A stretch of DNA of 64,000 nucleotides. It comes from Sclerodactyla briareus. Lineage: Eukaryota > Echinodermata > Holothuroidea > Dendrochirotida > Sclerodactylidae. Each line of letters begins with the position of its first letter. Position 1 is the first letter of the stretch. Under the pieces are notes generated by a model that had not been told where the DNA came from, did no database searches, and worked only from the letters and a program-made list of their open reading frames with translations. The position numbers and the translations under genes are program-made. This document shows positions 22,776-35,730 of the stretch, in pieces. The DNA lies in contig JAODTK010002932.1 in assembly GCA_026419785.1 (NCBI GenBank), positions 107,523 to 171,522 on the forward strand, read 5' to 3'.

Positions 22776-24954
22776 GCAAATTAGTTTTTGATTTGGTTGA
22801 TTGTGCCTTCTCAGTTATTCGAATTGAGGCTGAAATTCAGGCTGGGGCTTTGTCTGCCAAAATGTAATAAATAGAAAAATGCCAAAGTCAGGTCCTTTAC
22901 ATGACCATTAGCCATGTTGAGAGCATAGCTTGAGTGGTATTCCTACCCTCCCCCTTTACTCCAGCATGGGGGAGCTATTTTTATTAAGGAAAAGTGGTTC
23001 CCTAAGCTCAGGTTAGTACTACAACCTTGTCACAACCTGTGATTCTGGGAATTTGATCCTTGAGCTAATGTTATATTTCAACATTACTTTCAATGAATTA
23101 GTCCCTCCTCTGTTTCAGTTTTGCTAGTGATGATCACTGATTGATTTTTCATGGTCACCTGAGGGGACCCTCCATACACCCATTCACTCATTTATTGCCC
23201 TGCTTTGCTCACCCCCCATCCCCCCTTTCCCCTTCCCCCCTCCCCCCCCCCCCTTTTTATGGTGCCCACATCCACTGATTACTACAAGCTGCCTATGCCT
23301 TCACTGTGTACCCTTCCCACACATTCATCTGGATTTTATTGCAAGTGTATTTATGTATCAAATATAATATTCATTATTATATCATAATTTTTGCATATCT
23401 GATATGCTTGTCAATGTGCTGAGCTTTGCATACCGAATGACGAATGTGCGGTGCAATTTGTCCGTTTTTTTTCTCCAAAATTGTGTTCAAGTGCCCCGAT
23501 ATGTATGTATATTTAGTATTTATCGCTATCACAGTTTATGGGAGGAAAATGGCTCCATGTGAATGAACATGGGTAATTTTTAAATATTCGGGAGTGGGAA
23601 TGAAAAATGGCCTCTTCTCCCCCAAATTACTGTATAAAAAATGATGTCATATATAGATAATGGGGCACATGGTTTTAGGACCACCCATGTCTGCAGGGGT
23701 TCTGTCATCCACAATGGTCTGACAGGGTTCGGGGCTTGCTATTGCAGATGCATGGTGAGCGGTCTAGTTTGTTACAGTTGAAGAGTCGATCAACAGATCA
23801 TAGGGTATAAATTTACTTGGATCATATGAATAAATGAGAAAAATGATAGCGCACACCTGCACAAACAATGTAACTCACATACAACCGTTTTCGTCTAACA
23901 CATATAGTATTTTATTATTTTACCAGCACATGAAATAGGTGGCTATGTTGTTATATAATATCAGGATAAAAATACATTGATACAATTGTTCAGCCTCCTC
24001 TATTTATTCACTGATTGATGCATTGTCATGTTTTGGCACCCATAGCCTAGGTGAACATAGCCTGGCAGGTGTGCCTCTTTTTTGCTTGCTGGAGAAGCCG
24101 ATTGTCTGTTCCTAATCTCCCTCCTCTTGAAGGAAAGTAGCTGCCATTGGCAGCTCTACTCACGTCAGACTGAGATCTTGCTCTAGCAATCCAACGATAA
24201 CACGCCTATACTGGATTGTCGCTGCGTATAGAATATGGAGACAACGATACCATGCAACATGTCATGTTTTTGTAACTCTCTATGTTACCAACGTTCATGC
24301 ATGTTCAACTGAACTTTTCCACATCAGTTGCCCTAGTAACTATAGCCTAAAGTAAAAATGTCCCTCAACCCGTGGCGGTTGCACTCCTTGTGTTGAACTG
24401 AATGCACCCATACAGACATACTGACACTTCCACATCCCGGTTGCTCTGCCTAGAATTCGTCCCCGCAGCTTCTCTGCAATCAAAATCATATTGATCATGC
24501 AATTGCTCTTCTTTTAGTGCAGCTCTCACAAAGACAATTTCTCTCCAAATAGTTACAAACACTAGGTTGTCATTGCCTCTCCAGTTATTATAATAGCTCC
24601 ATGCAACAGGAGGAGATGTGAAATAGCAACCCTGAGTGCAGAAACGCGGCAGATACAAGCCCTGTTAAACTGCACACTATCCCAGAAATGGTGGGGGGGG
24701 GGGGGGTATTTGTCATGTTTTCCTCCACGTTCACGCCTTTCACGCTGATGATCGTGGGCTTGTCAGCTATATCGACAATCCATTTTCATTATGGCTACAC
24801 ATTGGAACCACCCATTTTTACGCACCCGTGACAGAGGACCTTCTGCTGTAATGGTTAGTTAGGACACTCATTACTGTCCTATTGACGGAGGATCAGATAA
24901 CCTCCGAATACGACCACTGTCCCAGAACTGGAGGAGCGGAAGATGCATATTCAC
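22776..24954. other. No gene recognised; C-run and repeat scrap
   Basis: A C-rich low-complexity stretch lies at 23211-23255 and a G run at 24692-24707. At about 24910-24954 the words AGAACTGGAGGAGCGGAAG identify a fragment of dispersed family D, interrupted by the element that starts at 24955. No exon is supported. Confidence 0.45.
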
Positions 24955-25878
24955 CAGTGTTGGAATCGAGTCCCTCTCAATCCGAGTCCGAGTCATCAGT
25001 ATCCGAGTACTAGTCATTGGCTTCAAGTCCGAGTCACAGTGTCCGAGTCCTGGATTCCTGGATGCAAATTCGACCTGTACTATTTCACAAATTTAAGGCA
25101 AACTTAACGACCGCTGTATTGCTTGTCACAGGCAATTTTTTGAACGCAGCTGCTACTGATTACAATGCATCACCATAAACAGAACGTTAAATCGAGGACT
25201 GGGGCTGGTAATACCTCATTAGCAGGTGCCAAATAGCAGATTCAGATTGTCTAATGATTTCATTCCGATAACCGAGATACAAAGGGTGATAATGACTATA
25301 CGTTAGGTGCAACACAAATAGGAGTCTTGCTGGCCTAGTGGGGTTACACCCAGGTACATTACACACACAAAAAAATAGGCTATTTTATAAATTGTAAAAT
25401 GTTGATTGTGCCATGCATTATCTAGCATTGAAGAGCTAGAAAATGAAATTGATCTCTTCCACATCCATAGTCATGTCTTATTGAAAGCTTCCTTCCTAAG
25501 GAAGCTCTCCCGTCCCTGTGAATCATTCTTCTAATTCACATTCATTATCTCTAACCACATGAATATAAAACAGCTGACGCCATATCGATCAGCAATATCG
25601 AAAAGTGGTACGCAAAAGTTAGCAGGCAAAACAGCGATTATACCGATGGTTGTGATTGAATGATGAGTTTTCACTCCTTGAATTAGAATCGGAGAGAGTC
25701 GGAGAATCTGGGGAAAGTTTAGGCTACTTTTTGGCAGACACGGGTACGTAGTATTTGATTGTCTTGTGCGGTCGTAAAATCAAGTTCTGTATTCGAAAAA
25801 AATAGAGGACTAGGACCAGTCCGAGGTCTTGGAACATTAGAGACTCGAGTCCGAGCACGACTCAGCCCTCCAGCACAG
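24955..25878. mobile_element. hAT-like non-autonomous DNA transposon with TCCGAG repeats near both ends
   Basis: The left end starts CAGTGTTGG and the reverse-complemented right end starts CTGTGCTGG, a short imperfect terminal inverted repeat of the hAT type. Flanks ATATTCAC (24947-24954) and ATATCACC (25879-25886) look like one 8-bp target-site duplication differing by an indel; 8 bp is the known hAT hallmark. Both ends carry clusters of TCCGAGTC or its complement (24970-25050 and 25690-25865), a layout typical of subterminal transposase-binding repeats. No transposase frame is present. It interrupts a family D repeat. Confidence 0.7.
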
Positions 25879-25899
25879 ATATCACCTCTGTCCAATAAG

Positions 25900-26398
25900 C
25901 AGGGGTTCCCACCTGGGTAGCGTACCACCAGGGTACATTGGAATTTCACAGTGGTACACAGGTGGTCATTTTTCTTTCGCATGCTATTTTATTCTCCCTC
26001 ATGCATCCCTCGAGCAGCTGTTTGCTAACAGCTATTTGTTTTTCTGCCATTCTGCACTTATTAATCGAAAACAAATCCGGAGATCTCTGGGATAAATACA
26101 AAGGAGTGGCTTGCACTGCTACAATTCGCCTCATTATTTGCTTTAGCCTGCTAGTATTCTACGTGGGTACATGACATCTACTCAGAAAATGCCATTTAGA
26201 GTAGTTTCAAAAGCAGAAAACAACGTTCATAGATGCAATCTCCTGGATCTGGGAGCTTTGGAGGCCAAAATATGTCTGTACGCTCCTCCGCCAACCTATG
26301 GTGCGCTCCGCTCAGATATTAAAATCAGTTGGTACCAGTGGCACCATGAAAAATGAAAATGTGAAAGTACCCCGGTGGTAAAAGGTTGGGAAACCCTG
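25900..26398. mobile_element. hAT-like non-autonomous element, 499 bp
   Basis: The left end reads CAGGGGTTCCCACCTGGGTA and the reverse-complemented right end reads CAGGGTTTCCCAACCTTTTA. These are typical hAT inverted termini, extended by a matching GTACCACC region. Flanks CCAATAAG (25892-25899) and CAATAAAG (26399-26406) are an imperfect 8-bp target-site duplication. It begins 22 bp after the preceding hAT-like element ends. A 61-codon frame inside has no transposase motif. Confidence 0.83.
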
Positions 26399-26425
26399 CA
26401 ATAAAGGATCTTGCCTGTGTGTTGA

Positions 26426-27310
26426 TGCTGTTTTCATTTAGATTGTTTGCCTCTGTGGTACCAACATCTATCTTTGAAAGTATAGGGACATATTCAGGAC
26501 AGGCCCCATTTATAGCTCACAGTGAATTTGCAATTTTTCACATGGCAAACCAAGCCAAGATGGAATCCCTTTATGCGTATGATGCGTGTCGGGGTGGGTG
26601 TGAAAATCAAATATTTTAGAGTAGATTGTTCAGAATGAGAGCACACCTATATATTAAACGTTAATCGGAAAGATTATGAAAAGCAGCAGCTCCTGCAATG
26701 TCGATGATGATTGGCTTCTTGAGGGAATTATTCCATAGACATCATTCGCGGTGATAAGCACCGTCACGGTACGCATTGTTAGTGTTGCATATTTTGCCTT
26801 TTCAGTATTGGTTTGCTTCCATTTAAATTGTTGTTTGCCTCTGTGGAACCAAATATCTATTTTGCAAAACTTAAATGGATATATCAGAAACTGGCCGCAG
26901 CAGCTCACGTTGAATTCGCGAGTTTTCACATGCGACCGACCCGCATACGCATCCGATGGAACCTAAGAGCAGGCCAGGATCCACAGAGGCTGGCGTGGTA
27001 GGCGAATGAATGTGAACATCTAACTTTGCGAGGATGATTGAATATTTTAGATTGAATCAAACTGGATTTTAATGTAAAAGGAACAGTGAATAGAAAACAT
27101 AAACTGATGAATGGAGGGACAGTCTTGGAATTGCTTCATTAGGGAGATATCCATAGATCAATCGTGTGGGTGATGGCCACATTATTGCATCATTCCTACA
27201 TATGTAATTTTGCCCACTCAGTGTCCGTTCCCTTTTATTTGGACCATTTTTTGTGCTACGGAAACTTTTGTCTCTATTCTTTTGTAAAACCAACTGTCGC
27301 TCACACCGTT
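26426..27310 (+). mobile_element. Dispersed repeat family B, two clear copies and a third diverged one
   Basis: Copies at 26426-26600 and 26797-26966 share TTTAGATTGTTTGCCTCTG or TTTAAATTGTTGTTTGCC, a CTCTGTGG.ACCAA block, CACATG followed by GCG, and GCATACGCATCCGATG-type endings. A third, more diverged one (CTCAGTGTCCGTTCCC, 27218) extends to about 27310. Their shared order with 8205-8402 and 10403-10640 defines the family. Confidence 0.55.
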
Positions 27311-27488
27311 TATGTTCGAATCGCATGAAGTCGCCATTTGGCAGTCTGCCGCTTACGACTTCCGCCATCTAAATCCCAGCTTAAGGTTTCTACTCCGATA
27401 TTGCACCTCGAGTTGGGAGAGAAGGCATGTCGGCAATCAGCCGGCAAATCTGTGTTAAACTGAGCCTCCAGGCCGAAAGTAGCTAGCT

Positions 27489-28487
27489 CAGGGGCGTCGG
27501 AGCGTTCCGAAAAAGTGGGGGGGGGGACATATCGAACGCAAATGACCAACTAAGCGGAGCGCCACCAACGGTTGACGCGGAGCGTACAAAAAAATGTTCC
27601 GTTTGGCAACCCTCCAGATCGACGGAAAACGGGCACTTGCCGGCTCCCCTAGCACCAATCTACATGTGTGATTCGAGTAAAAGGCAGACAAAAAGTTGTC
27701 ATTGTGCATAACTAGATGATTTACGATTCTTACTCTGCTTTGTGTGCGTGGGATACAGGGGTCTACAGAACGGTCTATGGTGGGATCGACGGGAAAGGCC
27801 ATAGACGTACGGGACCACTCCAATTTGGGAGCAGAAAATTTGTAACCGAATTGTACAAGTCAGCCATTGGATACTACCGGCTCGCGGCGCGGAAAGCGCG
27901 CGCGAAAAAAAAGCATGTTTTCCGGGCATTTTATCGAAACGAAGTCCGCAAAAACAAAAAAAAAATTCACTGTGCTTTTTTCCTTCCCAAATTTTCCACG
28001 AATTTTTCATCTAAGAAAAATTGGGGGGGAGGGAAGCAGTCTGCACCCTCAAGGGCTTCTAACAACATAAGCGATGTGAACGAAATGATTCGAACGCATT
28101 AAAATGATATTTAGGTCTAAAGCCTGGAAGAAAAACCGACATCTGCGCGCGATGAAAACACTTGAGACATTATGCACTTTGGGCTATTCGATTTCAAAAT
28201 CGAGAACTCGGGATGAAAATGGGTAATCCTTCCCTTCGGTCCCGTCGGGTCAAGAGCTGCACCTGGGGTCCGCACCTGGAATCAGTGGACTTAAGACAAT
28301 TTCCAACGCGATTATGTTCGGTAGACGCAATTGAATCAGTTTAGAGTGATACAAAATCGGGCCTGTGCCTATTAGTTGTCATCACGGTCCGGGAAAGTGG
28401 GCGGGGACAACGATACGATATCCCCCCCCACTTTTGCAAAGTGGGGGGAAATGTCCCCCCGTCCCCCACATGTTGACGCCCATGCTG
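27489..28487 (+). mobile_element. ~1-kb DNA transposon-like element with G/C-run ends, copy 1
   Basis: The left end is CAGGGGCGTCGGAGCG followed by AAAAAGTGGGGGGGGG. The right end, reverse-complemented, is CAGCATGGGCGTCAACATG followed by GTGGGGGACGGGGGG. An inverted copy at 44868-45908 has corresponding ends and internal blocks, including ACTTTTGCAAAGTGGGG-type self-complementary words and GGGGG next to AAAATTTTTC-type A/T blocks. The 128-codon frame inside has no transposase features. No clear target-site duplication is found. Confidence 0.7.
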
Positions 28488-31400
28488 TTTGAAAACGGCG
28501 TTTGACTTTGTTCACTCGTCCAGCCTCATTCACTAATAGTGAGGGTGGCCCTTTAACCAATGTGTGATTGCCTAAACAACAACCGCCTATGCGACTTCGT
28601 TCTGCTCGCTGTCGAGCTGAATCATGGGCGGGGGACTAGTGGGCGGTGCAACGTCAACGATGATTGCGCAATCGGAGATTCTCACTTTCACTAATTTACG
28701 GGAAACGGACCTGCCTGCTGGAAAACTACTCTATTGGTCTGATCGGGAATTGGTTAGGACACCTCCACCTAGTTTTAACTACGTTCGGATGATGGATATT
28801 ACTTTTTTAATTCCCCATTTGAAGGTTCATGTTTTTCCAAACTTCCGCGGCGATACCACACAAAAAGCCGCAATGACGCCTGCGCATAGCCGAAACAGGG
28901 GCTTCGGTACCCCAATTTTAGGTTCAAAGCATCATCTCGATAAAATTCTCGTTTTTCGGGTTGTAAAAGGTATTGACGTTCTTTCTGTAAATATTCATGA
29001 CCAAATTATGGGACAATTTTTCGCGGAATCTATCAGGGTTGCTCCCATCCTTATCAACGCTTGTGTGCTACTGATGACTGACATATACGTCACCTGAACG
29101 TAATAAGCAAAATCCCAATTTTGGGATTTGTCAAACGAAGTCCTGCAGCGATATGTTAGGGATATTCGACCGTGGTTTGGTATATACTAAAGAGCGATAG
29201 CCCCCTCTATTTTAGGAACGGCTTCTAATATGTCTGCTTTAGCAGGCTAAATTCAGCCGAATTCGAGTGTATTGTTGAGGCCCAATCAGCTCTGCAGTTG
29301 GCTTTACGGGGGCCGCAGGAGACACCCAAGGATACCCATAATACAAAAGTAAAAAACACAAAGCGTTCACAAAAATATCAGAGCAACAATTGTAGGGCAA
29401 AGATTTTGGTGAATGACGTTCCAACTGTAAAATTTTGCTCTCGTATATAGTCCCAGTAAAACAACAACATAAAAACAATCATCATACATTGGGAGAACAA
29501 AATAGAATATTACAAGTGTTGTTTTCTCAGGAATTTTTGAGGGGAACGTGATTATTGAAGGGCCACTTAGGCACCTTTGAAAAACTACACAGAATAGCAA
29601 AAACATTGGAGTGAGTGACTGTCAAGATTAATTTGCTGGCGCGAAATTGTGACGCACCTGAGTGCAGTAAAAGAAAAATCAAAGAAATTAGGAGGAAACA
29701 CTGGCAAATTGTTTTGTGTTATTGCTCAAGTGTTTGGATACATTTGAAGAGAATGCATATTACCATCAAATCCAGCACACGCCTTCGAGAAAGGGATTTA
29801 ACCGCTCGTAAATCTAGTGTGATTAAAAAGTCGGGGACAGCCCCCGATCTTTTGATTTACTCATACATGGAAATAGCTCCAAGGGCCCTATGTTTAATTA
29901 CTGCCGTACGCGTTTCTGCTGCCCACACTTGTCAGATTGTAGCGAAAACAGGGGCTACCTAAAAGTAGAATTGACGCAAATCCATCTTCAAAAGTAAAAA
30001 TAAATTATTACGTCAAGAGATGAAGAGCTGAAAAACTATGTACATCTATATATACCCAATAAGAACTGAACTGCCGAGCGTCGCACCACACGCCCAGACC
30101 TTTAATGAGTCTGATTTTTTTTATTTTTTTCCTTCACACACACAAAAGAAGCTGCATGCCTAGCTGTTGAACAGACTTGCGAGTTCCGGTGTTGGTTTTT
30201 TTTTCTTCTGTAAAAAACTCATCATCCAGTCCAGCAGCGCTTTAGACGAACGTAATTATACTATAGATCGATTATTCTACGCGGCCCATATATAATGTTA
30301 GCCTACAGTTTCAAGCACGAACTTATTTTTTGACGCACATTATGCAAAGCGACGCCACAGCAAAAACTGAAAATGTTTCATTCTGTTCAAGCGCGGACTA
30401 CAATACAATCGATTTTCATTCAGCTTGTGAAAAGGATGAAATCCCCGCCCGGCATTCTTCGATTTATTCATGGATGACTAGAGCCGAAAGGTTATATTAA
30501 ACAGTACGGTGTTGCATGCCTTTTCATACAATGTTAACATTGCAATGCGATATTCGAAACAAAACAAATCGTTCGTCTCATGCACAGACTGATTCCAAAT
30601 AATTTAAAGCCGTTGGAAAATAACGAACATTATGTGAGTGCGTTGTCTGCCACGGATTATTGACGATGAGACCTAAGCAACCCCGGAAATATGGCTCGGA
30701 CAATAGTGATTCACGAATGAGGTGTAGAAACCACAGATTTCTTATCTTAACTGGATAGCTTTTCTTCTGCAAAAAATGCAACTAGTGCAATAGCGCCTCT
30801 CACCCCGGGAAACCAGCATGACAGGCCCCTCCGCAACAAAATAAACGGTACGCATTATATACCCCGCGACACTGAAGTTGTCAGGGGATATTGGTTCGGG
30901 GGTGAAGCCGCTGCCTTCTCCGCCGTCTCGCGAAACTCTAGCCGTTGGTGTAATAACTAAAATTCGCTTCATCCGATATGGATGCGCCTTCTCTTTCGCA
31001 GAGGTTTTCCACGAAATACTGAGTTTATCCGTTCCACACGAAACTTGGTTGGTAGGAACACCAATTTGGTCCAGAAAACATGATGATAGTGATTCAGGGG
31101 TCACCGGGGTCCAATTTGTGCGTGTTGTTCCGTTGGGGAGTAGTTCGATTCACATGAAATTGGTGGGTGGGGACAAAAATTGGTTCCAGAAAAACATGAC
31201 GTTGTAGGTCAAAGAGGTAGATTGTGTGGTTTTTTTTTTTTTTTTTTTTTTTTTGCAATTCTCCGACTCGTCGGATTTGAACAAGACTCGGTGGATGTGG
31301 ACAACATGAAGGTCGTTTCAAGTCAAAGGAGGAAGAAAATTTGCAGACGAAATCATGCGATTTTTTTGAAAGTTTGTCATATATTAACAAAAACTTGGGG

Positions 31401-34400
31401 AATGTGGACTCTTACAGTTGGACCTGAAACAAACGGGTAGGGCCTTTCAAAGTCACTAGAGGTCAAATGAAGATATGTGCCCCCTCGAAACGAGGTCCAC
31501 AGAGCCTGTTTCTGCGGGAGATATATACACGTCTGTACATGTCTATTTAGATCACGCCGCAACACAATAGGCTTATGGTTTTATGGCCTGCGTTGGCCGC
31601 CACGCCGCTCAGTCTTCTTCCGGCAAGATGCGGCCGTTGCGCGGCCATGAAATTCACCGATTCAATTCCATCTGTGCGTTATCAATTTCGACCCCGCACC
31701 CTCCACCATTGGGGCCGGCGACGAGAAGGGCCACGGGGATAGGCTAAGTGTTTCACATAACAAGTGTCGCTGACAGAGTGGTGGCAGCTGTGACAGTGCT
31801 ACTATTCCCAGCACTATATAGAAAAAATAAAATGGCAATTAACAGGACCTCTGACAAGTGGGAAGTCCCGCATAATACCTAAATTCAACATTCCCTTCCC
31901 CGGCCTATTAGCTCACAGACTTACCTTGCGCCAATGCGCCTACCTACCCATGCGATATGCCCTCTCATATACAAGGCATATGTAATGAATGGCAGTTTTC
32001 CCGAGAGACATCAGCTCACATATTATATACCATACAAAGAGGAGAGCCATGAGGGCTATTATATTAAACTGGAGAGGACACATAGCGCGTATTGTTTGTG
32101 CCTGGCTCCAAATTTCAGTTGCAGAGAGAACACAAACTCGTACGTGAGCGGCGCCCTATTGTGTGTACCATCGTAAAACTCAGTCGGTTTGGTCACTCTC
32201 TATCCGCCAATTTCTTCGACCAGAGACCCCGAAAATACCGTCGTTGCTCCTTAGTAAAGATGGTATATCATAGTGCAAGATTCTGCACATCTTCCGTGAG
32301 TGTTACCCTTTTCAGAAAAGCTGGAAAATCAGAACGATTTCATTACGGAAGCACAGAAACAGGCAATTATGAATTCGGGAATACGAAGCGATTGCGTCTG
32401 CAGAATTCTCCCCATCTAGGCCGTAAAATATGACATCACGGATGAACTAGAGCTATAATGGGAAGCTCGAATTAAAGGATGCTGTCAAACGGAACATATT
32501 CAAATCGTCTGACGAATGCGAACCATTTCGCCCGAATGACATGTCTCATAATAGCTCTACTATAATTGAGGGCGCTGTCACAGGATAGCAACAGGGTTTC
32601 CACACTGACTTCGGTTTTGTATAGGATCTTCAGTACAGGGCATGTCCGGGGCTTGGAGGAGAATCGTTAGAGAGGTGTGAATATCAGCAGTTGAAGAGGG
32701 AAATGAAAGGTTAATATTTCGATCCAGGGTGTAGAGAGGCCCGGGATTCAGTCAACATTGATTTAAAAAAAAAAAAAAACCGTATATTCCTTCAACACTC
32801 CAGTAACGGCGTCAGCCCTCGGCAGAACCGACAAATTTTCACAAAATGTCATTAGTACCTAGTGTAGGCCGTAATTTTGTCCTATAACAGCGATACTCAT
32901 CATTAAATGATCTGCTACCAATCATGTCTCTTTGTATATTTAGTTCAACATACAACCAATCATTCGTGTAGGCCCCGATGATAGCCTTAGGCCTATGTTG
33001 ATATCGAAGCAAGATTCCATGCCTAATTATATCCTGCATATGTTTGGGGGCTGTGTCCACCGCCGTCATCGCCGCCGCTGCCGGAACTTCAGGCTTTAGC
33101 GCAAACTCCTCTTTTAACGCTTCTCTGGTTGATTTAAAACTTGGTACACATGTTCCGCGCCACCAATACAATCTTCGGATGGGCCCAAAGTGGGCATCAC
33201 GCATGTCCGGCCTCCCCCTAGTATTGTAGGTTTGAGAGTTAGTTTTGGTTTTACCCGAAAATTGGTGGGCGGGGACAAAAGTTGGTCCAGGACAAGTTCA
33301 AGCTCACCGGAGGTCAAAATAATGTTTGTGGTTTTGCGATTCCTCTAACTTTGACGGATTTGACCAGACCTTAGTTGATGCAGACTGTTGGTAGTCCGAA
33401 CAACATAAATATCCTTTCAAGGTCGCATGTGTCAATTTACATAATTTATTCGTTTTTCTAACTTGTTTTCCGTATTTAAAGGGAACTTGAAAATGTTAAC
33501 TCTGCGTCTAATACTGAATAATAGCTTAGGCTATAGGTCATTTCATTTCGTTAGCTGGAGTGTCAAAAATGAACAGGTTTAAAATTAATAAAGAAGATCC
33601 CACAAATATTTTTTTCTTCTGCAGGAATATTCCATGTCGTCGATTATATCCCCTGCTCATGTCTATTTCTCTCAATAACCATTCTCCTCTCAATATTTCG
33701 CCAGTTTTAACTATGTTCGCGCTCTGCTTTGTATTTAGGGGTGGTAATGCATATGCGTACTCCTCCCTGAAAGACCTTTATTTCAGTAGAGCGCATGACG
33801 ATACACACTTCCATTATTGGATGAGGATGAACTTCCGTGGGACTATGGTAACGAACTAACGGCGGTGCGCGTACGGACCACCGACGGGTCTAAGCTCCCC
33901 CACAGACTTAATACGATTAAATAGTCAATGCAATATGGTTAGACTTCAGTAACAACACTGACAAATCGGGAAGAATATCTGGATCGTACTTGGGAATTAT
34001 AAGTCCTGGTCACGTCGCCGAGAACGAATATAAAGAGCCTTATCAAACCAGACGAAGTTACCGAAGTGGTTGCTGTTATCGTCGATATGTGCCTTGCTGG
34101 TTTTCTACAAACTGTGTTTGGTAGGCAATTATTTTTTATCGTTCCGATGTTTCTGTAGCCTAACTATTCTCGACAGTTGCCCATTACATGTTCCTGGTGT
34201 TTAGTGTGTACTAGTATATATACGCTGATGCCACAGTCACTTGCACAGGCTTGTTGTAGTTGTAACGATGATCAATACCCATTCATTTCTATTTGTCACA
34301 AACCACCCCCAATAATTTTGTCGTTGTCGCCCGTCGTCAAAAACAGAATAATTTGAAATATGGTTCGAGGTATCCAATTCAAAAGTGGAAAAGATTGGTC

Positions 34401-35205
34401 CTGAACTTTGTCTACTTGGCCGAAAATTTGATCAATTGGCCCCATAGAAAGTGTCATTTTTTTTGCGCGCTTCGCAGTGTGTATTGATTGTCTGCTCCAT
34501 ACTTCCACTAGTTCAGTAAAAATCAAATCGGGCATTAAGGCATCAGGATTCGGGAAGAATTTTGGCGTTCCAAATTGGAAAGGTCCCGCGATCGTTGTGA
34601 GCGGGGTGAACTGGTCGAGTAATCACTGAACGCCCAATTTTCTGAAAATATTGCACCAGATTGCCTCTGAGGACGTTTCAATTTCATCAGCCAACATTCA
34701 AATTTTTCCGAAGGGGAGGGGAGCCCCTCCCCATATCAGTCATAATTGCCAGATCCGTCGGCAAAGTATAATCTCTCCCCCCCCCCCGATTATCAACCCC
34801 TCCGCACGCCCCTGGCTGGAGTCAAATGAACATGTTGATATTGAATGAGATCCACAATATTTTTTTCCTGCAGGGATATTCACTTCGGCGGTTTATCCCC
34901 GCTCATGTCTCTTCTCTCATATAATCACTCTATCTCAATATTTCTCCAATCTGAACAGTTCTGCTTGGCTTTGTTTTACGGAGTGGTATGCATATTGTGC
35001 AATCCTCGTGAAAGGCATTATTTCAGCAAAGTGCATGAGTGACACGCGACTTTGTCCATTATTAATGAGCTTCCGTGGGACGCGTGACGGTGGGAACAAT
35101 ATAGAAATCCAAATAATTAGTCTAATCAAACAGAGGACACGTTTGGGTTGAGAATTTTTTTTGGCATGATTGAATATGTATACCCAATGTGTACCTTGAC
35201 TATGA
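28488..35205. other. No gene recognised; repeat pairs
   Basis: Diverged repeat pairs fill part of this stretch. Units with TTGGTGGGTGGGGACAAAA, TTGGTCCAG and CGGATTTGA lie at 31020-31420 and 33230-33440. A ~260-bp segment is duplicated at 33583-33862 and 34842-35095 (shared TATTTTTTTCTTCTGCAGG-like start, CCCTGCTCATGTCT-like block, TTATTTCAG end). A fragment related to the repeat at 7607 lies at 29243-29350. A 25-base T run lies at 31230-31254. A C/G-rich edge reading CGCACGCCCCTGG ends at about 34813. The 157-codon frame at 28624-29097 is unrecognised and unsupported. Confidence 0.5.
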
Positions 35206-35270
35206 GATTAGGATTAGGGATAAGGGGTGGACAAGTTAGGGGTTAGGGAGTGTTTTAGCGTAGGTTAGTG
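35206..35270. repeat. Degenerate interstitial TTAGGG-like repeats
   Basis: TTAGGATTAGGGATAAGG and GTTAGGGGTTAGGGAG are spread over about 65 bases, with further GTTAG words after. TTAGGG is the telomere unit of most animals, so this may be a decayed interstitial telomeric tract or only a G/T-rich coincidence. Confidence 0.5.
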
Positions 35271-35730
35271 TCGTTCGGATATTGTAACAAAAAGATTTGG
35301 CATTACTTCTGTAATTGGAATCTGGACCTACCCCATACCTAGGCCAGAAAACCATATCTCCTCACCGGTAGACATGCTAGAAGTTGGAACAAGTGATATA
35401 CAACATGGTTTTTTTCAATACTCTATAACATCGTAATCTAAAAGAGTAATAATTTGCTAGACTATCCGCTTTAACATCTTACTATACACACAACAAGCCA
35501 CCTTTATAAGCTTCAGATTCTGCAATTATCAACTGCTAACTAGCAAAATCCCGCTTTTTGATCAAAATGGTTGGCCTGTTCAAACAACTTATTGACCTTG
35601 AGAGAAACAATCACTGAACCACAAACGGTCCAAAACTAAAACTAGTGGTGCAAATACCAACCTGATCACACCCCTGGGTCTTATTATGTACCTGCCCCAT
35701 TAAATTAATTTCGGTTTCCTATTTTGACAG

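Noticed and set aside
28624-29097. 157-codon plus-strand frame
   Set aside because: No recognisable motif, no flanking splice signals, and surrounded by repeats. It remains unexplained but unsupported.
34780-34813. CGCACGCCCCTGG edge as the right end of a 7.3-kb element starting at 27489
   Set aside because: The ends match well, but the inverted copy at 44868-45908 shows the family ends at about 1 kb with a different right edge.
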